A stretch of 37,585 bases of DNA from Candidatus Equicola faecalis (GTDB lineage Bacteria; Bacteroidota; Bacteroidia; Bacteroidales; Bacteroidaceae): contig JAGHTU010000047.1 of NCBI GenBank assembly GCA_018065185.1, positions 1-37,585 of the forward strand, given 5' to 3'. Both the position numbers and the translations under genes were made by a program. Position 1 is the stretch's first letter. Every line of letters starts with the position of its first letter. The notes under the pieces were generated by a model. The model was not told where the DNA came from. It saw only the letters and a program-made list of their open reading frames with translations, and did no database searches. Below are positions 1 to 7,766 of the stretch, piece by piece.

Positions 1-230
1 TTTGGCTTTTCAGATCCGAAGCCTAATTTCAACGAGTTAAAGTTAGCGTAAGGCGAGCGCAAAGCCAAATTTTCGAAGAAAAAGAGGATAAATATTTAAG
101 GAAATCCAAGCTTGCTTGAGGTTTTTGTAAATATTTAGACTCTTTAAATACATCAGTATTTTGGCTTTTCAGCGCCTAAGCATAATTACAACGAATTTAA
201 ATTTCGCTTAAGGCGAGCCCAAACCAAAAT
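1..230. repeat. Two promoter-like inverted intergenic elements separated by a hairpin
   Basis: Positions 1-69 and 160-230 are diverged copies of one element. Each begins with TTTG, N19, then TAATTTCA (copy 1, 4-31 region) or TAATTACA (copy 2, 183-190), which is the spacing of a Bacteroidetes promoter. Each ends with an inverted half that reads on the minus strand as TTGG, N19, TAACTTTA (copy 1) or a decayed version (copy 2). The two halves therefore face each other. Between the copies, 89-137 can fold into a hairpin with outer arms TAAATATTTA and an inner stem CAAGC/GCTTG with a TT loop. Related elements occur near 28643-28691 and 37119-37187. No coding potential is seen here. Confidence 0.6.
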
Positions 231-380
231 TTATTTGAGCTTTGCCGCGCCGCCACCTATCTTGGGCGAAGCCAAAGTTAGTGCAAGAAAGACGCAGTCT
301 TTGGCTTTGTTAATTCGCAAAACTCTGCGAGAACCCCAAAAGACTCCCTAAATCCATAATAAAACAGGCTTTACAACTAT

Positions 381-585
381 CCGTAAATCGCTATTTTCCC
401 ACCTTTGCCTCGCCGTCTTCCGCTCGGAGCCTATAAATGATCGTGATCATTTGATGAAATGATCGTGATCATTTGGGCAAATCATCGCGATCATTTGAGT
501 GAATCATCGCGATCATTTGGAGGCTCTGTTGGTTTAACACCGAGGCATCGGTTGTTCGGCTTCGAGGTGTTGTATGGTTAAAGTG
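381..585. repeat. 205-bp intergenic element, copy 1, with four 22-bp tandem units
   Basis: Positions 436-523 are four consecutive 22-bp units, each carrying a near-palindromic core (ATGATCGTGATCAT or TCATCGCGATCATT) followed by TTG. They are flanked by conserved arms, 381-433 (containing CCGCTCGGAGCCT) and 524-585 (containing GTTGGTTT and CACCGAGGC). The whole block, arms included, recurs at 19371-19576. It lies in a gene-free stretch before the acetyltransferase. A 22-bp period is about two helical turns, so the cores fall on one face of the helix; this suggests, but does not show, protein binding. Confidence 0.8.
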
Positions 586-662
586 GCTTTAAGAAAGGAA
601 AAGGCTTCTCCATCGTGCGCGCGTTTTAATAAGGCGTAAGAGAAATTTTAGGTGTTTTTTAT

Positions 663-693
663 TTTGTATTACTCTCTGCTTTCGCTATTTTTG
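663..693 (+). promoter_or_regulatory. Consensus Bacteroidetes promoter with no obvious gene
   Basis: TTTG (663-666), N19, TATTTTTG (686-693) is a perfect match to the TTTG/TAnnTTTG pattern. The start of transcription would be near 700. The next clear gene starts at 1002, so the promoter implies a 300-nt leader, a small RNA, or a decayed gene. Positions 694-1001 otherwise hold nothing I can identify. Confidence 0.55.
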
Positions 694-1001
694 TATTATC
701 AAATATTACGCAAGGAGCGTGGCAGGGATAAAGGATGTTTTAGTGCCCCTTGAGAAGTTTGCGCTTCTGCCGCTGCAGGAATATTGGGATAATGCCTGCT
801 TGCATGGGATTGGCAGAGACAGATGTATCAGGGGTGTTATTGTGTCTTGGCGTAAACGAAGATATCGTGCGCGAAACACAATGTGAATTGAAAAATGTGG
901 TTTTATAGCAATAGGCGAAACTACAAGTTACGAAAGCCTACATTCCAGAGAGAGACGCATGATGCGAGTATTGAGATTAGAATTAAAATAGAGACAAAAT
1001 A

Positions 1002-1655
1002 ATGAACATACGATTAGAACAACCTGAAGATTATCGTGAGGTTGAGAACCTTACACGTGAGGCATTTTGGAATGTTTATGCACCGGGATGCGTAGAGCAT
1101 TACGTACTTAATCAATATAGGAGTAATCCTGACTTTATTCCTGAACTGGATTTCGTGATGGAAGAAGATGGAAAGATTATAGGACATGTAATGTTCTCAA
1201 AGGCACAAATCACTTTAGATTCTCCCCTAAAGGGGGAGTTAGAAGGGGTCACTTTCGGACCAATCAGCATCCATCCCAACTACAAACGTAAAGGTTATGG
1301 ATTGCAACTATTGCAGTATGCGCTTGAAAAAGCTAAGGTCATGGGCTTCGGCATTATATGCATGGAAGGCAACCTTGACTTCTACAGACACGCAGGCTTT
1401 GTCGTAGCAAGCACACTCGGCATCCACTATCATGCAGAGCCGAAAGAAGCAGAGGTGCCATATTTCCTTGCACAAGAACTCATACCCGGCTACTTCAAGG
1501 GATTAGAAGGTACATATCATACTCCTAAAGGCTACTATGTCGCCTTCGAGAATAAGGATGCCTTTGATGCATACGAGGCAACATTCCCTCCGAAAGAGAA
1601 GCAACACCAAGAAGGGCAACTTGTTGATGATTGCAAAAAAAATCCAAATGTCTGA
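1002..1655 (+). CDS. GNAT-family N-acetyltransferase (YhbS-like)
   Basis: The 217-residue protein has the GNAT fold pattern: an N-terminal strand with acceptor-site helix (1-40), a central strand GKIIGHVMFSK (57-67), the acetyl-CoA pyrophosphate loop KRKGYG (95-100) after GPISIHP, and a C-terminal substrate part. It would transfer an acetyl group from acetyl-CoA to an unknown amine. The start ATG follows an AT-rich stretch without a Shine-Dalgarno, usual in this phylum. Residues 74-82 (SPLKGELEG) are odd: they are encoded by an inverted repeat (1222-1238, CTCCCC/GGGGAG) typical of intergenic repeats in Bacteroidetes, and sit in a surface loop where relatives have other short sequence. The last 20 or so residues (QHQEGQ to the stop) look like a non-conserved tail. 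The family is secure; the substrate is unknown. Confidence 0.85.
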   Translation: MNIRLEQPEDYREVENLTREAFWNVYAPGCVEHYVLNQYRSNPDFIPELDFVMEEDGKIIGHVMFSKAQITLDSPLKGELEGVTFGPISIHPNYKRKGYGLQLLQYALEKAKVMGFGIICMEGNLDFYRHAGFVVASTLGIHYHAEPKEAEVPYFLAQELIPGYFKGLEGTYHTPKGYYVAFENKDAFDAYEATFPPKEKQHQEGQLVDDCKKNPNV

Positions 1656-2065
1656 AGCATCCGAAAACATCAAACGGACGCACGTTTTTTTGGAAAACGC
1701 ACGATTGCCTTTCGACAAACGCTCGTTTGTGCCTCGTCTTCCCATCGTTTGTGAGCAGTCAAACGCACGCTTGTTTTTCGCCGTCCAAAGTCGCGGAACA
1801 TCTGTTCCAATCGTGGGGATTTTTCGGTGCTTTCTTGGGGGTCTTCTGATGTTGTCGAGGGAGTGCTGTAATGCCCTCTAAGGCATCCCTTCGATGGTTA
1901 TACAAGACTCCAACGATGGTTATACAGGACTCCTTTGATGAAAATCCGCCCCCAATGGATGTGTCCACGCCTAATATACAGACTCCGTATGTTAGATTTC
2001 GCGCTCCACACGTTAAATTTGTTTTATTCTAAAAAACTTTATTTCCGTTTCTGCTTGCATTTCCG
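1656..2065. other. Gene-free intergenic region with inverted and tandem repeats
   Basis: No convincing reading frame is present; open frames here have no family features and overlap each other. Small palindromes occur, such as CAAACGCTCGTTTG near 1718-1731 and GGAACATCTGTTCC near 1796-1809. Two 22-bp tandem units lie at 1892-1935 (separate entry). The composition, rich in TCGTTTG and AAACG words, differs from the genes on either side. Confidence 0.5.
1892..1935. repeat. Two 22-bp tandem units
   Basis: Units 1892-1913 and 1914-1935 share CGATGGTTATACA(A/G)GACTCC with one substitution in that part. A third, decayed start (TTTGATG) follows. The unit length equals that of the arrays at 436-523 and 19426-19513, though the sequence is different. 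Confidence 0.7.
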
Positions 2066-2073
2066 TAACTTTG
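2066..2073 (+). promoter_or_regulatory. Probable -7 element for the GIY-YIG gene
   Basis: TAACTTTG fits TAnnTTTG. The upstream -33 position reads TTCC, a weak match. Transcription would start near 2080, a few bases before a 15-codon upstream frame at 2085-2132. Confidence 0.45.
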
Positions 2074-2084
2074 AAAGCGAAACT

Positions 2085-2132
2085 ATGGAAGGACTAAAAT
2101 TTGATAAACTAACAAATTACTATGGATTCTAA
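2085..2132 (+). CDS. Possible 15-residue upstream peptide overlapping the next start codon
   Basis: ATG at 2085 opens a frame for MEGLKFDKLTNYYGF that stops at 2130-2132, inside the first codons of the gene that starts at 2122. It begins about five bases after the predicted transcription start. Such overlap allows translational coupling, but I see no independent evidence of translation and it may be chance. Confidence 0.25.
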   Translation: MEGLKFDKLTNYYGF

Positions 2133-2787
2133 TAAGGGATATGTTTACATACTCACCAACCCGTCATTTAGAGAAGATTGGGTAAAAATAGGTAAAAGTT
2201 CAAGACCTGTTGATGTGCGATCTAAAGAATTAGACAATACTGCTGTTCCCCTTCCATTTGACATTTATGCAACCATGCAGACCTCAAAATATACTGAAGT
2301 TGAGAAGCTGATACATAAAACGATAGACCGTCTCACGGATTTGCGAATAAGACAGAACCGTGAATTCTTCAATGTTCAACCTGAAATGGCTTTGGATATA
2401 CTTAACGATATAGCATTAACGATAGATGATGCTGAAATATATCGCTATGTCGAACATAAACCTGTGAAAATCTATCCAGTAGAAACTCCTGTAATAATTG
2501 AGGAAAAGAAGAAGAACATTGAGAAGAAGCGCACGCATTTTACTTTTGATATGGTGGGGCTTCCTATCGGTACAGAAATTGTTTTTGATGCTACTGGTCA
2601 AAAGGTTAAGATAGCTACTGATTGTAAAATTGAATATCAAGATAGGCTGTGGTCGCTTTCTGGCTTTACCGCTCAATACCTCCCAGAAGATAAGCAGACA
2701 GCCTCAAGAGCTTATCAAGGTCCTAAATTTTTTAGTTACAATGGTAAGACTATGTGGCAATTAAGATTAGAAAAGGAAAATAAGTAA
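2122..2787 (+). CDS. GIY-YIG superfamily protein (T5orf172/MUG113-like) with C-terminal DUF4357-like region
   Basis: The 221-residue protein starts with GYVYILTNPSF (6-16), the first strand of a T5orf172-type GIY-YIG fold, followed by VKIGKSSRP (22-30) and the helix that includes EVEKLIHKTI and the strand REFFNV, where this family carries its metal-binding Glu. A charged linker rich in E and K (about 125-140) leads to a C-terminal segment with FDMVGLPIGTEIVF and LWSLSGFTAQYL, resembling the DUF4357 module that often follows such domains. It is likely a DNA-binding protein or nuclease; whether it still cuts is not known. It stands alone between repeat-rich DNA and gltX, so it may be accessory. 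The start at 2122 is supported by the fold beginning almost at once. Confidence 0.75.
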   Translation: MDSNKGYVYILTNPSFREDWVKIGKSSRPVDVRSKELDNTAVPLPFDIYATMQTSKYTEVEKLIHKTIDRLTDLRIRQNREFFNVQPEMALDILNDIALTIDDAEIYRYVEHKPVKIYPVETPVIIEEKKKNIEKKRTHFTFDMVGLPIGTEIVFDATGQKVKIATDCKIEYQDRLWSLSGFTAQYLPEDKQTASRAYQGPKFFSYNGKTMWQLRLEKENK

Positions 2788-2805
2788 TTAAAAATTGTCT
2801 TTTAT

Positions 2806-2837
2806 TTTGTATTTGTATTCGCTTTGCACTAACTTTG
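2806..2837 (+). promoter_or_regulatory. Promoter of gltX
   Basis: TTTG (2806-2809), N20, TAACTTTG (2830-2837). Transcription would begin near 2844, leaving a leader of about 20 nt before gltX. Confidence 0.6.
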
Positions 2838-2865
2838 GCTGTCATTATAAAAAAGAGCATATTTC

Positions 2866-4422
2866 ATGAGTGAAAGAAGAGTGAGAGTACGCTTTGCACC
2901 GAGTCCGACAGGGCCATTGCATATCGGTGGTGTAAGGACGGCACTCTACAACTATTTATTTGCACGCCAGAGGGGTGGTGATATGGTGTTTAGAATAGAA
3001 GACACCGACTCCAACCGTTTCGTGCCGGGTGCAGAAGAATACATCATAGAAAGCTTCAAGTGGCTGGGCATAACATTTGATGAGGGTGTCTCTTTCGGAG
3101 GAAAATACGGACCTTATCGTCAGAGTGAGCGCAGGGATATTTACCGCAAGTATGTGCAACAGCTTCTTGATGCAGGAAAGGCATATATAGCCTTTGACAC
3201 GCCTGAAGAGCTGGATAGGAAGCGTCAGGAGGTGGAGAACTTCCAGTATGACGCCACCACACGCCTTACGATGCGCAACTCCTTGACTCTGGGAGAGGAA
3301 GAGACAGAGAGACTCGTAGCACAGGGAGAACAGTATGTGGTGCGCTTTCGGATAGAGCCCGACGAGAAAGTGACGGTGCACGACATGATACGTGGCGAGG
3401 TGGTGGTGATGAGTGATATACTTGACGATAAAGTGCTCTACAAAAGTGCTGACGACCTGCCTACGTATCATCTGGCAAATATCGTGGATGACCATCTAAT
3501 GGAAATATCGCACGTCATACGTGGCGAGGAGTGGCTACCAAGCGCACCGCTCCACGTGTTGCTCTATAAGGCTTTCGGATGGGAAGACACCATGCCACAG
3601 TTTGCACATCTGCCACTATTGTTGAAGCCGGTGGGAAATGGAAAACTCTCGAAGCGTGATGGAGATAAGTTGGGATTCCCTGTATTCCCTCTCCAGTGGC
3701 ACGATGCACAGAGCGGACAGATATCATCAGGCTATCGCGAAAAGGGCTATCTGCCAGAGGCTGTGATAAACTTCCTTGCGTTGCTAGGGTGGAACCCGGG
3801 AACAGAACAGGAATTGTTTACGCTTAATGAACTCGTCAAAGCATTTGATATAGAGAAATGCTCGAAAGCCGGTGCACGGTTTGACTATATAAAAGGAATA
3901 TGGTTCAATCAGCAGTACTTGGTGCGCCGACCTGCCGAAGAGTGGGTGCCGGAGTTTGACAAGATACTGCGTGCCGAGGGTATCATCTCTACACCGGAGA
4001 AAGAAGCACAGGTGGTGGAGATGATGAAGATGAAGGTGATAGAATATAAGGACAACAATAATATCGTACATAAGAGAAACATCAGTTTCGTGGCTGACCT
4101 TTGGCCGTTGTGCCGTTTCTTCTTCCAAGCACCGAAGGAGTATGACCCTCAGGACAAGTTCGTGCGCAAGAATTGGAAAGAAGACACAGCGGACATGATG
4201 CGTGGGCTTATGGAGAAACTGTCGCTGATAGATGATTTCACCGTGGACAACATCCGCACCACCATAGAGCCTTGGGCAGAGGAGCAGGGCTACCGCCCAT
4301 GGAATGCATGGCGCGTGGCATTGGTGGGTACGGGTCAGGGTCCTGATATGTATGAATTGTCAGCATTCCTCGGCAAGCAGGAGACAATAAACAGAATAGA
4401 ATCAGCAATAGCAGCACTTTGA
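2866..4422 (+). CDS. gltX: Glutamate--tRNA ligase
   Basis: Class I aminoacyl-tRNA synthetase that charges tRNA-Glu with glutamate in the cytoplasm. The N-terminal Rossmann catalytic domain has the HIGH signature as HIGG (19-22) after FAPSPTGPL. The KMSKS loop is KLSKR (260-264), and the Bacteroidetes-type segment [14 protein letters not shown] follows it. The rest is the helical anticodon-binding part. At 518 residues it is full length. The start gives the usual short run before [11 protein letters not shown]. waaA begins one base after the stop codon, so the two are an operon with likely translational coupling. The matching tRNA-Glu lies elsewhere in the window (16926-16997). Confidence 0.97.
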   Translation: MSERRVRVRFAPSPTGPLHIGGVRTALYNYLFARQRGGDMVFRIEDTDSNRFVPGAEEYIIESFKWLGITFDEGVSFGGKYGPYRQSERRDIYRKYVQQLLDAGKAYIAFDTPEELDRKRQEVENFQYDATTRLTMRNSLTLGEEETERLVAQGEQYVVRFRIEPDEKVTVHDMIRGEVVVMSDILDDKVLYKSADDLPTYHLANIVDDHLMEISHVIRGEEWLPSAPLHVLLYKAFGWEDTMPQFAHLPLLLKPVGNGKLSKRDGDKLGFPVFPLQWHDAQSGQISSGYREKGYLPEAVINFLALLGWNPGTEQELFTLNELVKAFDIEKCSKAGARFDYIKGIWFNQQYLVRRPAEEWVPEFDKILRAEGIISTPEKEAQVVEMMKMKVIEYKDNNNIVHKRNISFVADLWPLCRFFFQAPKEYDPQDKFVRKNWKEDTADMMRGLMEKLSLIDDFTVDNIRTTIEPWAEEQGYRPWNAWRVALVGTGQGPDMYELSAFLGKQETINRIESAIAAL

Positions 4423-4423
4423 G

Positions 4424-5707
4424 ATGGTGGTGACATATTTCTTTTATAATCTTGCTATGTGTCTATATGGCTTGGGGGTATGTATCGCCTCGCTGTTCAG
4501 CAAGAAAGTAAGAAAGATGGTAAGGGGCGAGCGTATAGCCACCCGATACATCAAGGAACGATGGGATGAGGACGCTCCGTATCTGTGGTTTCATGCTGCC
4601 TCGCTCGGTGAGTTCGAACAAGGTCGCCCAATGATGGAATGGATACGACAGAAGTATCCTCAATACAAGATACTGCTCACGTTTTTCTCACCGTCTGGAT
4701 ATGAAGTGAGAAAAGACTATGAAGGAGCAGACATCATCTGTTATCTGCCACTCGACACGCCTTACAGAAGTCTGCATTTCTTCTCGGCAACAAAAAATAT
4801 CGTTGCTGCCTTTTTCATAAAGTATGATTTCTGGTGGAACTATCTTCATATATTGAAAGCGCACAACGTGCCGACATATAGTATCAGTTCCACGTTCCGC
4901 CCGGGACAGATATTCTTCCGCAGTTATGCCAAGCGTTATGCTCGTGTGCTGAAATGTTTCACTCATCTGTATGTGCAGAACGAGCGTAGTCGCGAGTTGT
5001 TAGCAGGTATCGGCGTGACGAATGTTACCGTTGTGGGTGACACGCGCTTTGACCGCGTGCTGAAGATAAAGGAAGACGCGATGAGCCTGCCTATCGTGGA
5101 GAGTTTCTGTGAGGATGAGAGCAAGAAAACAATAGTTGTAGGCAGCAGTTGGCCGGGAGATGAGAATGTGATTTTCCCTTGTCCGTGCAAGATGATTATT
5201 GCTCCGCATAATGTCACGGAAGACAGAATAAACAACATCATCTCTAAATGCGAAGGAAAGAGCGTGATGCGATACACTCAGACTGACGCTCAGCATGATG
5301 CAGAGAAACTGCGTGAGGCTGACGTACTGATAATTGATTGTTACGGTCTTCTCTCGTCTGTCTATCGCTATGGCGATGTGACGTATGTGGGAGGAGGGTT
5401 CGACCATACCGGTATTCATAACGTTCTAGAGGCAGCCGTATGGGAGAAGCCAGTGCTCTACGGTCCGAATTATCACAAATATCAAGAGGGTGAAGAACTG
5501 ATAGCCTCAGGTGGTGGAATTGAACTGTCTGATGCAGACAATTTCCGCGAGGTGATGAAGACCCTACTCAATGACAAGAGTCTGCTGGCAGACATCTCGG
5601 CAAAGGCAGGTGCATACGTAAAGAGTAAGACCGGCGCAACAGCGCAGATTCTTAACGATATTGATAATCTATTGGCAAGTAGTGTTGACAAAAGGATCAA
5701 CAAGTAA
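4424..5707 (+). CDS. waaA: 3-deoxy-D-manno-octulosonic acid (Kdo) transferase
   Basis: Inner-membrane-anchored GT-B glycosyltransferase (family GT30) that adds Kdo to the lipid A precursor in LPS synthesis. A hydrophobic N-terminal anchor (about 3-24) is followed by the conserved block WFHAASLGEFEQG (55-67) holding the catalytic Glu region, then a second Rossmann-like half with VGSSWPGDE, the APHN motif and YVGGGFDHTGIHNVLEAA, which is typical for the family near the nucleotide-sugar site. At 427 residues it has the usual length. It starts one base downstream of the gltX stop codon. Its presence confirms a Gram-negative cell envelope. The number of Kdo residues it adds cannot be told from sequence. 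Confidence 0.95.
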   Translation: MVVTYFFYNLAMCLYGLGVCIASLFSKKVRKMVRGERIATRYIKERWDEDAPYLWFHAASLGEFEQGRPMMEWIRQKYPQYKILLTFFSPSGYEVRKDYEGADIICYLPLDTPYRSLHFFSATKNIVAAFFIKYDFWWNYLHILKAHNVPTYSISSTFRPGQIFFRSYAKRYARVLKCFTHLYVQNERSRELLAGIGVTNVTVVGDTRFDRVLKIKEDAMSLPIVESFCEDESKKTIVVGSSWPGDENVIFPCPCKMIIAPHNVTEDRINNIISKCEGKSVMRYTQTDAQHDAEKLREADVLIIDCYGLLSSVYRYGDVTYVGGGFDHTGIHNVLEAAVWEKPVLYGPNYHKYQEGEELIASGGGIELSDADNFREVMKTLLNDKSLLADISAKAGAYVKSKTGATAQILNDIDNLLASSVDKRINK

Positions 5708-5746
5708 TAATTAATAATTAACAATTAATAATTAAAACAAAAAACT
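5708..5746. repeat. AATTAATAATTAAC-type spacer repeat
   Basis: The short gap between waaA and mdh is built of repeated AATTAATAATTAAC/CAATTAATAATT words. Similar words fill the deoC-mutS gap (8655-8684). No promoter motif of the TAnnTTTG type is visible in this gap, so mdh may be co-transcribed with waaA or use an unseen promoter. Confidence 0.5.
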
Positions 5747-6739
5747 ATGGCATTCTTAACAAACGAAAAACTTACAATCGTCGGTGCAGCCGGCATGATT
5801 GGTTCAAACATGGTACAGACAGCCCTGATGATGGGTCTGACTAACGACATCTGCCTTTATGACGTATTCTCACCGGAAGGTGTGGCAGAAGAAATGCGCC
5901 AGTGTGGCTTTGGTGATGTAAAGATTACTGCAACTACTGATGCAAAGGAAGCATTTACAAATGCAAAATACATCATCTCTTCAGGTGGTGCTCCACGTAA
6001 GGAGGGAATGACACGTGAGGATCTGCTGGCAGGCAACTGTAAGATAGCAGAGGAATTGGGTAAGAACATCCACACTTACTGTCCTGACGTAAAGCAGGTG
6101 GTTATCATCTTCAACCCTGCCGACCTTACAGGTCTTGTAACCCTGTTGTATTCAGGTCTGAAACCTGGTCAGGTAACAACACTTGCAGGTCTTGACACTA
6201 CCCGTCTGCAGAGCGCATTGGCAAAGAAATTTGGTGTGCTACAGAGCGAGATAACAGGCTGTGCCACTTATGGCGGTCATGGTGAGCAGATGGCAGTATT
6301 CGGCAGTAATGTGAAAATCGCTGGTAAATCACTCACAGACATTATCGGTACAGAGGAATTTCCAACAGAAGAATGGGAGCAAATGAAGAAAGACGTCACA
6401 CAGGGTGGTGCTGCTATCATCAAGTTGCGTGGCCGCAGTTCTTTCCAGAGCCCTTCATATTTGGCAGTGGAGATGATTCGTGCCGCTATGGGTGGTGAAG
6501 AATTCCGTTTCCCTGCAGGTACTTATGTAAGCAACGATAAGTACGACCATATCATGATGGCTATGGACACTAAGTTTGAGAATGGCATCTGCACATACAA
6601 GATGCCTGTGGGCACTCCTGAGGAAATAGCAAAGCTTGATGCAAGTTATGCTCATCTGTGCAAGATGCGTGATGAACTTGTAACTCTGAACATCGTTCCT
6701 GCTATTTCAGAGTGGAATAAAGTGAACCCTAATCTGTAA
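5747..6739 (+). CDS. mdh: Malate dehydrogenase
   Basis: NAD-dependent interconversion of malate and oxaloacetate in the cytoplasm, part of the reductive branch to fumarate and succinate in anaerobic Bacteroidetes. The N-terminal dinucleotide-binding loop is GAAGMIG (13-19). Substrate-binding Arg residues lie in APRKEGMTRED (R84, R90), followed by NPADLTGL (123-130). The catalytic Asp/Arg pair is in GLDTTRLQ (D150, R153) and the catalytic His is H178 in TYGGHGEQM. The 330-residue length is normal for the group. The carbonic anhydrase-like gene follows after 7 bp. Confidence 0.95.
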   Translation: MAFLTNEKLTIVGAAGMIGSNMVQTALMMGLTNDICLYDVFSPEGVAEEMRQCGFGDVKITATTDAKEAFTNAKYIISSGGAPRKEGMTREDLLAGNCKIAEELGKNIHTYCPDVKQVVIIFNPADLTGLVTLLYSGLKPGQVTTLAGLDTTRLQSALAKKFGVLQSEITGCATYGGHGEQMAVFGSNVKIAGKSLTDIIGTEEFPTEEWEQMKKDVTQGGAAIIKLRGRSSFQSPSYLAVEMIRAAMGGEEFRFPAGTYVSNDKYDHIMMAMDTKFENGICTYKMPVGTPEEIAKLDASYAHLCKMRDELVTLNIVPAISEWNKVNPNL

Positions 6740-6746
6740 TCTTTTT

Positions 6747-7262
6747 ATGGCACTTATAAAGTCAGTAAGAGGCCTTACTCCGAAATGGGGTAAGGCTTGT
6801 TATTTTAGCGAGAATGCCACAATAGTGGGCGATGTGGTGATGGGCGACGAATGCTCCGTATGGTTTAATGCCATGGTGCGAGGCGATGTGAACTATATCC
6901 GCATAGGTAATCGTTGTAATGTGCAGGATGGGGCGTGTCTGCATACAACATACAAGACCGGACCGCTCGTGATAGAAGATGATGTGTCAATTGGGCATCT
7001 TGCATGTGTGCATGCCTGCACGATACGGCGTGGTGCATTGATTGGGATGAATTCAACACTTCTCGACCATTGCGATATCGGCGAGGGTGCTATCGTGGCT
7101 GCCGGTGCACTGGTGCTGGGCGGTACGAAGATAGGCGATCACGAGATATGGGGAGGCGTACCAGCACGGTTTATCAAAAAAACTGCTCCTAATCAAGCCG
7201 AATCATTCGCAGAACACTACGTCATGTATTCCAAATGGTATCTTGAGGATGAAGATAAGTGA
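6747..7262 (+). CDS. Gamma-class carbonic anhydrase-like hexapeptide-repeat protein
   Basis: Left-handed beta-helix protein of 171 residues built from hexapeptide repeats (I/V-G-x-x-x-x pattern from about residue 25 to 145). The three zinc ligands of gamma carbonic anhydrases can be placed at H66 (CLHTT), H84 (IGHLA) and H89 (VHACTI); R45 and D47 in MVRGDVN match the conserved Arg and Asp. It would form a trimer with metal at the subunit interfaces. The C-terminal helix (AESFAEHYVMYSKWYLEDE) is typical of the YrdA/PaaY subgroup, in which activity is not always shown. It is co-transcribed with mdh (7-bp gap); a link to CO2-dependent malate/oxaloacetate metabolism is inference only. Confidence 0.85.
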   Translation: MALIKSVRGLTPKWGKACYFSENATIVGDVVMGDECSVWFNAMVRGDVNYIRIGNRCNVQDGACLHTTYKTGPLVIEDDVSIGHLACVHACTIRRGALIGMNSTLLDHCDIGEGAIVAAGALVLGGTKIGDHEIWGGVPARFIKKTAPNQAESFAEHYVMYSKWYLEDEDK

Positions 7263-7287
7263 TTTTCACTTTGCCCGAATTATTTAT

Positions 7288-7295
7288 TAACTTTG
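7288..7295 (+). promoter_or_regulatory. -7 element placed directly before dtd
   Basis: TAACTTTG fits TAnnTTTG. The start codon of dtd begins eight bases after the final G, about where transcription should start, so the mRNA may have almost no leader. A clear -33 TTTG at correct distance is not seen. Confidence 0.5.
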
Positions 7296-7302
7296 CCAAG
7301 TT

Positions 7303-7755
7303 ATGAGGGTGCTGATACAGCGCGTAACAAATGCTTCCGTGACAATTGACGGAGTGCTAAAGTCTGCTATAGGAAACGGACTGCTCGTCTTTCTGGGCAT
7401 CACTAATGACGATGCGCAGGAAGATGTGGGCTGGCTCTGTCGGAAGATTGTCGGGTTGCGCATCTTTGATGATGAGCAGGGGGTGATGAACCTAAATGTA
7501 AGGCAGGTGGATGGAGACGTAATGGTGGTAAGTCAGTTTACTTTGCTGGCAAGTACGAAAAAGGGAAATCGCCCATCTTATATCAACGCCGCTGGAGCAG
7601 AAGTCTCTGTACCGCTGTATGAAGCATTCTGCAGAAGGATGTCGGACGAACTCGGAAAGACGGTGAAGACCGGCACGTTTGGAGCCGATATGAAAGTGGC
7701 GTTGCTCAACGACGGACCTGTTACGATATGGATTGATAGTAAAAATAAAGAATAA
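7303..7755 (+). CDS. dtd: D-aminoacyl-tRNA deacylase
   Basis: Homodimeric proofreading enzyme that hydrolyses D-aminoacyl-tRNAs (and Gly-tRNA-Ala) in the cytoplasm. The two signatures that form the chiral-selective pocket are present: SQFTL (77-81) and NDGPVT (136-141), the latter with the Gly-cisPro pair. At 150 residues it is full length. The start MRVLIQRV is the usual family N-terminus. deoC follows after 11 bp. In many Bacteroidetes a small MazG-type pyrophosphohydrolase sits between dtd and deoC; here none is present. Confidence 0.95.
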   Translation: MRVLIQRVTNASVTIDGVLKSAIGNGLLVFLGITNDDAQEDVGWLCRKIVGLRIFDDEQGVMNLNVRQVDGDVMVVSQFTLLASTKKGNRPSYINAAGAEVSVPLYEAFCRRMSDELGKTVKTGTFGADMKVALLNDGPVTIWIDSKNKE

Positions 7756-7766
7756 AAACGAACGAT

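Noticed and set aside
436..523. Four-unit array considered as a CRISPR array
   Set aside because: Units are directly joined with no unique spacers and no cas genes are nearby, so it is a plain tandem repeat.
722..890. A 57-codon open stretch starting at GTG 722 after AGGAG
   Set aside because: The Shine-Dalgarno-like word is too close to the GTG, such words are not used much in this phylum, and the translation matches no family I know. Kept only as part of the gene-free-promoter observation.
1537..1968. Several open frames of 69-114 codons on both strands after the acetyltransferase
   Set aside because: They overlap each other, cover inverted and tandem repeats, and have no domain-like pattern or plausible promoter.
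3056..4128. Long minus-strand frames opposite gltX (up to 179 codons)
   Set aside because: They are mirror frames of a secure gene, with His/Cys/Ser-rich translations typical of antisense of coding DNA.
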